DNA from: Phycisphaerae bacterium
GTDB taxonomy: Bacteria > Planctomycetota > Phycisphaerae > Sedimentisphaerales > SM23-30
NCBI GenBank assembly: GCA_016342495.1
Contig: JAEIOG010000021.1
Location: forward strand, 1-59,567
Direction of reading: 5' to 3'
Length of the DNA stretch: 59,567 nucleotides
Part shown: piece after piece, positions 56,901 to 59,567 of the stretch
How the letters are laid out: every line of letters starts with the position of its first letter
Numbering within the stretch: the first letter of the stretch is position 1
Made by a program: the position numbers and the translations under genes
Notes under the pieces: model-generated
The model's input: the letters and a program-made list of their open reading frames with translations, nothing else
Databases searched by the model: none
What the model was told of the DNA's origin: nothing

Positions 56901-57529
56901 TAATTTGACTCCGATGAATTAAAATAATCCATCGTCGCTACGCCAATATAAGATGTGTTTTCAAACCACCCGCTACCACCAACATGTAATGTTGTATAAC
57001 TGCCGCTGGTTGGCTTGATATCAGTAACTGCTACATTATATGCGGCATAATCTTCGGTGACAAATTCCATTATATAATCAATCGACTGCTGTTCCTGCCC
57101 GGCAAAGCCCAGGTTAGTCAATGAATAAGCCGGAATGTCACGATAAGCACTGCCAAGATAAAAATCTGTAGGAGAGTTATATACTCGAGCACCATCAAAA
57201 TCTATATATAAAGTCTGAATATTTACACCACTTGCCGGAAGAATGGTATAAACACCATCTGATTCCGAAATTATCTCATTATGATCATTTGCAATCTGAG
57301 CCTCGATATCCATTCCATAGAGATTGCTTAAAGCTGGATCAGCAAAAAAGAAATCTGCTTGAGGTTGCTCAACTTGCTCATCAACAAAATCAACAGCACC
57401 CAGATAATCTGTGCTGGCACTTAAAAGTACTCTTTTGTCTAAGGATTCAAGAACGAATTGATTTCTGCGTGAACGTAAACGTTTACGGTTATTTGAATTG
57501 TCATCTTTACGATTTGACCGAAATAGCAT
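53933..57529 (-). CDS. Large surface protein: LEPR-XLL-like N-terminus, metzincin protease, PPC and choice-of-anchor domains
   Basis: A 1198-residue protein. The N-terminus has a basic leader and 'FVLESLDKRVLLSAS', a LEPR-XLL-like motif found on planctomycete surface proteins. Residues about 100-290 form a zinc metalloprotease domain: HEAAHTFGMGH at His242, His246 and His252 with catalytic Glu243, and a Met-turn-like 'ALMNPYL' at 259-265, as in metzincins. Then comes a pre-peptidase C-terminal domain (about 315-415), several ASH/choice-of-anchor-D beta-sandwiches (to about 850) and a C-terminal beta-solenoid with repeated 'GDI' and 'LKIGDI' segments. GGAGGG precedes the ATG. It is probably cell-surface or secreted; its protein substrate is unknown. 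Confidence 0.85.
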   Translation of the reverse strand: MLFRSNRKDDNSNNRKRLRSRRNQFVLESLDKRVLLSASTDYLGAVDFVDEQVEQPQADFFFADPALSNLYGMDIEAQIANDHNEIISESDGVYTILPASGVNIQTLYIDFDGARVYNSPTDFYLGSAYRDIPAYSLTNLGFAGQEQQSIDYIMEFVTEDYAAYNVAVTDIKPTSGSYTTLHVGGSGWFENTSYIGVATMDYFNSSESNYGFAFSESLSYYANYSHGNLEVFSEYLANLISHEAAHTFGMGHVNNPEALMNPYLALNPVTSSFGSDSSQDTETLMGRYVGYKNGVSDDYGDSIASAEVVTANTVISGILEARDDSDAFRFVANASGEMTINLATTDFGNLNGVLNVYNSNGQMVATNDNYNGSVDPQVEFDAVAAGVYTVVVSSSSENSSGTYTLALGDIECGPEISICDSCGLSDDMSMDMGTVQTGQLITEAFTVSNNGSENLIVSEILVHGDFVVEAAEGGSGAFILANGQSKTFNVTYSPVSQGIDNGTITLISNDQDSASTVITVAGEAVARQGDISADSAVDFGQLSRNVQGQQTITINNNGTLDLTISDIALSAPFVLVSGFDDTATIAPDGQLEVVVSVSSQYRGEIDGSMVIRSNDPDEPVSTVSLEAQIVGGVLAIEEHYQTVNDASIDFDNVYIGQNITKAVTLKNDGDDVLTVSAIDVNSNFELDNVLTMADINDDIVLQPGESLDIEVSYSPEQIESINGAITITTDNIESPNSTITLAADGASDPLLVTEADGADDGVFDAGRVRVGSVIYVNAWTLENDGNELLTIELAVGLGSGVAINGPSTIILAPGQSYDVSLRLNCYDARAIGNTVTATALESSSIATLDVEGQGYALVSRGDKYRFVDQDGDLVTVSMSGDGSAEVMLGQMGDADIESINVIGGTNTSLTVKTSGSTELNALTGDINLKTLKAKNIDIVGDGIDYDAVIGSLKIGDIQASVNFDSDLKGASVKAGNVTQNSAIKIDGILRSFTAIEFDGQLEANGMGNVKVDSLEGDIAAGVGGIGKLMIKDGDLTGSVDSAGDINMIKAKGDIRGSINSGTIINKIKAWNLNEADITALSGINNVAVNNMIDSDITVGNSAAFSNGSYRGISVDAFLGKLNVKGTFSGSNVAVGIELDGTAIATTGNIDAINIANVQTSNDGQTFGLSASDSIGKMKIQGKKVLGQYEQDDFMINII

Positions 57530-57772
57530 AGCCTGCCCTCCGAAAACATATTTTTTGGTTTATGCGTTCGAGGTCAGGAGCTTCACTGGTACTCAGCTCA
57601 GGCCATGCATTCTAGTGCAACGCTTGATTACAATTAAATATGCAAATAAATCAACTAAAATGCAAATATAACTGAAATTTTAATTTAGTATAAATGAAAA
57701 AAATCGTTAAGAATTAACGATTATGAGGATTAAACCTGACATGATATATAAGAACAGCTCCACCCTTACCAC

Positions 57773-59191
57773 TCAATAACGGGTAGATTCTTGCAGAAAT
57801 GCAATCTGCCTTAATTTACTGATAAATTGCTCATCACGGATTTTAATAAATTTTACCCCAACAGTAAACCAGCCATCATGATGACTATCGCACCTTACTA
57901 TCTTTGCAATAACATTAATCAGCCCTTCATTATTACCAACTGGTAAAGTTAGACATATATTATTGCCTGTTTCTTTCTTTCTGGGACATAATAAACCAGC
58001 ACCACAACGAGAAATATTGTGAACAATAATTGTTTCATCTGCCCCTAATTCCAGTTGATTACTGACTTGTCTCAATTCCCTGGCACGAATCTGCATGCGA
58101 AAGAAATACCGCTCATGCTGACGCATATCTATTCCAGAACCAGGCATAACTTTGCCAATAGAAAAGCCTTTTATGCTCTTTTTCACTTCTGATTTGCCAA
58201 AAATCACCCTTTTAATATGCTCAGAAAAACATTTCGATAACACTTCATCATATTTATCGGACGCTCCTGTTATATGCGCCAAGGCTTCTTCTACCGACAA
58301 AGTCTTTTCTCGATAGGGCCGTACACTTGTCATCGCTTCAAAAGTATCTATAATTGCAACTAAACGTCCTAAAAAAGATATTTCTTTGCCTTTAAGCCCT
58401 CGAGGGTAACCACTGCCATCTAATCGTTCATGATGCTCATATGCGACCTGCAAAGCTTCCTCTGGCACCCCGCCTATCGATTTAAGATGTTGATAGCCCT
58501 TTTCCACATGAGTCTGGATTACTTTATATTGTTCGTCTGTCAACTTGCGACATTCATTTAACAGCTCATTTGGAACAAAAAGCTTCCCTATATCATGCAG
58601 CATAGAGCCCATGCCAAGGTTCTGCAAGGTGTTTTTATCATCAACACCCATCTTCCCAGCTAAAAATATTGCATTTGAACATACATTTACCATGTGCGTA
58701 GCAGTATAATAATCATGATTTGATATTTCGCATAAATGTTTGAATGCATTGCCATCCTGCATTATCATTTCTACTGAAGAACGGGCAATATTCTTGGTTT
58801 GATCTATTTGTTTCTTTGTAGGAGGTGATTCCATTAACTGATTAGCCAACTCTAAACTGGTCGAATAGAGAATCTCTGCCTTCTTTTCCTGATGTATTCG
58901 AGGATCTCGCACAATGTCTAATAACACCATCTCAATTCGTTCATTAAATTTTTGATGCTGCTTGACCGAAATATAAACATATGCTACTCCAGAATCCAGC
59001 AAACGTTTATAATCATCTTTGGTAAAACCCAGTTTTGCTTCTCGATACAAACTATAACCGTTACTTGTTGCTATATATAATTCAAAATCCACCAGTAGTT
59101 TCGGCGGTACACAAAGCAGAGGAACCGGAATATAACCAACTTGATAGCAGGCCTGACGTTTATTAATGTTTTGTACTGTATTATTTTCCAT
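57773..59191 (-). CDS. HD-GYP phosphodiesterase with C-terminal PilZ domain
   Basis: A 472-residue c-di-GMP signalling protein. The HD-GYP core (about 157-340) has 'HD' at 199-200 (LHDIGK), 'HHERLDGSGYPRGLKGKE' (GYP at 261-263) and 'IIDTFEAMTSVRPYR'. The N-terminal part (30-140) resembles the DUF3391 region of HD-GYP proteins. The PilZ domain (about 363-460) begins 'RQHERYFFRM' (RxxxR-like) with '(D/N)xSxxG'-type 'HNISRCGAG'. Thus it can both hydrolyse and sense c-di-GMP. No operon partner. Confidence 0.92.
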   Translation of the reverse strand: MENNTVQNINKRQACYQVGYIPVPLLCVPPKLLVDFELYIATSNGYSLYREAKLGFTKDDYKRLLDSGVAYVYISVKQHQKFNERIEMVLLDIVRDPRIHQEKKAEILYSTSLELANQLMESPPTKKQIDQTKNIARSSVEMIMQDGNAFKHLCEISNHDYYTATHMVNVCSNAIFLAGKMGVDDKNTLQNLGMGSMLHDIGKLFVPNELLNECRKLTDEQYKVIQTHVEKGYQHLKSIGGVPEEALQVAYEHHERLDGSGYPRGLKGKEISFLGRLVAIIDTFEAMTSVRPYREKTLSVEEALAHITGASDKYDEVLSKCFSEHIKRVIFGKSEVKKSIKGFSIGKVMPGSGIDMRQHERYFFRMQIRARELRQVSNQLELGADETIIVHNISRCGAGLLCPRKKETGNNICLTLPVGNNEGLINVIAKIVRCDSHHDGWFTVGVKFIKIRDEQFISKLRQIAFLQESTRY

Positions 59192-59389
59192 TTATATTCT
59201 TTATCATAGTTAACAAAATATTTTCGCTATATTTATTATCGCCATTTCTTATGGCACACTTTTATATAATTTATATAATTTATATTATAGTAATAAATAT
59301 CTAAAACTACACAAAACTACCATAAAACTACTTGAGGTTAAACATACTACAATAATCTTATTTTATTTTCAAAAACTCCATAAAAATTA

Positions 59390-59418
59390 TTGACAGCCTG
59401 TTTTTTAATCGCTAAAGT
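59390..59418 (+). promoter_or_regulatory. Promoter of tRNA-Val
   Basis: Perfect TTGACA (59390-59395), 17-nt spacer, TAAAGT (59413-59418). Transcription would begin near 59425, a few bases before the mature tRNA. The region 59192-59389 is very A/T-rich and otherwise empty. Confidence 0.75.
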
Positions 59419-59432
59419 ATTCTTTCTCTAGC

Positions 59433-59506
59433 GGGCGATTAGCTCAGTTGGCTAGAGCGCCTGGTCGACATCCAGGAGGTCACAGGTTCAAGTCCTGTAT
59501 CGCCCA
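59433..59506 (+). tRNA. tRNA-Val (anticodon GAC)
   Basis: Complete 74-nt cloverleaf: acceptor GGGCGAT/ATCGCCC, D-arm GCTC/GAGC, anticodon stem CCTGG/CCAGG with loop TCGACAT, T-arm ACAGG-TTCAAGT-CCTGT, discriminator A. The anticodon GAC reads GUC and GUU (Val). Position 33 is C rather than the almost invariant T. CCA is not encoded. A terminator follows. Confidence 0.93.
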
Positions 59507-59508
59507 TT

Positions 59509-59539
59509 CCTGCGGTTCGCATAGAACCGCAGGTTTTTT
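59509..59539 (+). terminator. Rho-independent terminator of the tRNA
   Basis: Perfect stem CCTGCGGTT/AACCGCAGG (59509-59517 with 59525-59533) extended by C-G, 5-nt loop, then T6. Confidence 0.9.
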
Positions 59540-59567
59540 ATTGCGCTCGCATAAACTCCTATTCAAC

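Noticed and set aside
59520-59567. Further gene at the right end
   Set aside because: Only the terminator and 28 bases remain; nothing can be supported.

Overview
The window reads as an ordinary chromosomal stretch of a planctomycete, most likely in or near the Phycisphaerae. Support for this: PEP-CTERM proteins (9775-10428, 40192-41139), a LEPR-XLL-like N-terminus on a 1198-residue surface protein (53933-57529), a prepilin-type protein of the H-X9-DG kind beside sulfatases (37347-38171), three Tat-exported sulfatases, and a SpoVG protein with a zinc ribbon. The taxonomic call is an inference from gene families. No rRNA is present.

Layout. 1-7.5 kb: DEAD-box RNA helicase, a divergent small-heat-shock pair behind a sigma-54-type promoter, an HtrA protease, an APC permease fused to an EIIA-like domain, and a response regulator. 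7.6-17.3 kb, all minus strand: beta-helix protein, PEP-CTERM gene broken by an in-frame stop, TPR protein, DHH phosphoesterase (NrnA-like), two tandem paralogues of unknown function, and RibF. 17.3-21.3 kb: a repeat-rich gene-poor interval holding what I consider the main discovery. 21.3-30.5 kb: IspG, an AsmA-like giant, aldose epimerase, a DGC zinc protein, MetY, a cold-shock protein and a CBM9-like protein. 30.6-42.7 kb: a locus for sulfated polysaccharide (GH16, BNR_4 propeller, metallophosphoesterase, three sulfatases). 42.8-59.5 kb: a MITE-like element, SpoVG-IspE, a VTT membrane protein, a propeller plus tiny Tat Cys-rich protein, a GH43-like gene, RpsA, a metzincin-type adhesin, an HD-GYP/PilZ protein and a tRNA-Val.

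Main discovery. Two lipoprotein genes with a formylglycine-generating-enzyme (C-type-lectin-like) fold (18770-19570 and 19923-20723) look identical except in a 138-bp segment at the 3' end. A third, stand-alone 138-bp copy of that segment lies at 18520-18657 and is full of AAC/AAT codons. I count 27 base differences between this copy and the two gene segments; 26 fall at adenines of the stand-alone copy (coding strand). This is the signature of a diversity-generating retroelement (DGR): a template repeat and two variable repeats. No reverse transcriptase gene is visible in the window, so the cassette either works in trans with a distant enzyme or is a stranded relic.

How the genes work together. 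The 30-43 kb block carries exported enzymes expected to cut, desulfate and dephosphorylate an algal-type glycan. The MEP-pathway genes ispG and ispE, ribF, rpsA, metY and nrnA are housekeeping. Starts were chosen from Shine-Dalgarno spacing and signal peptides where the longest open frame was misleading.
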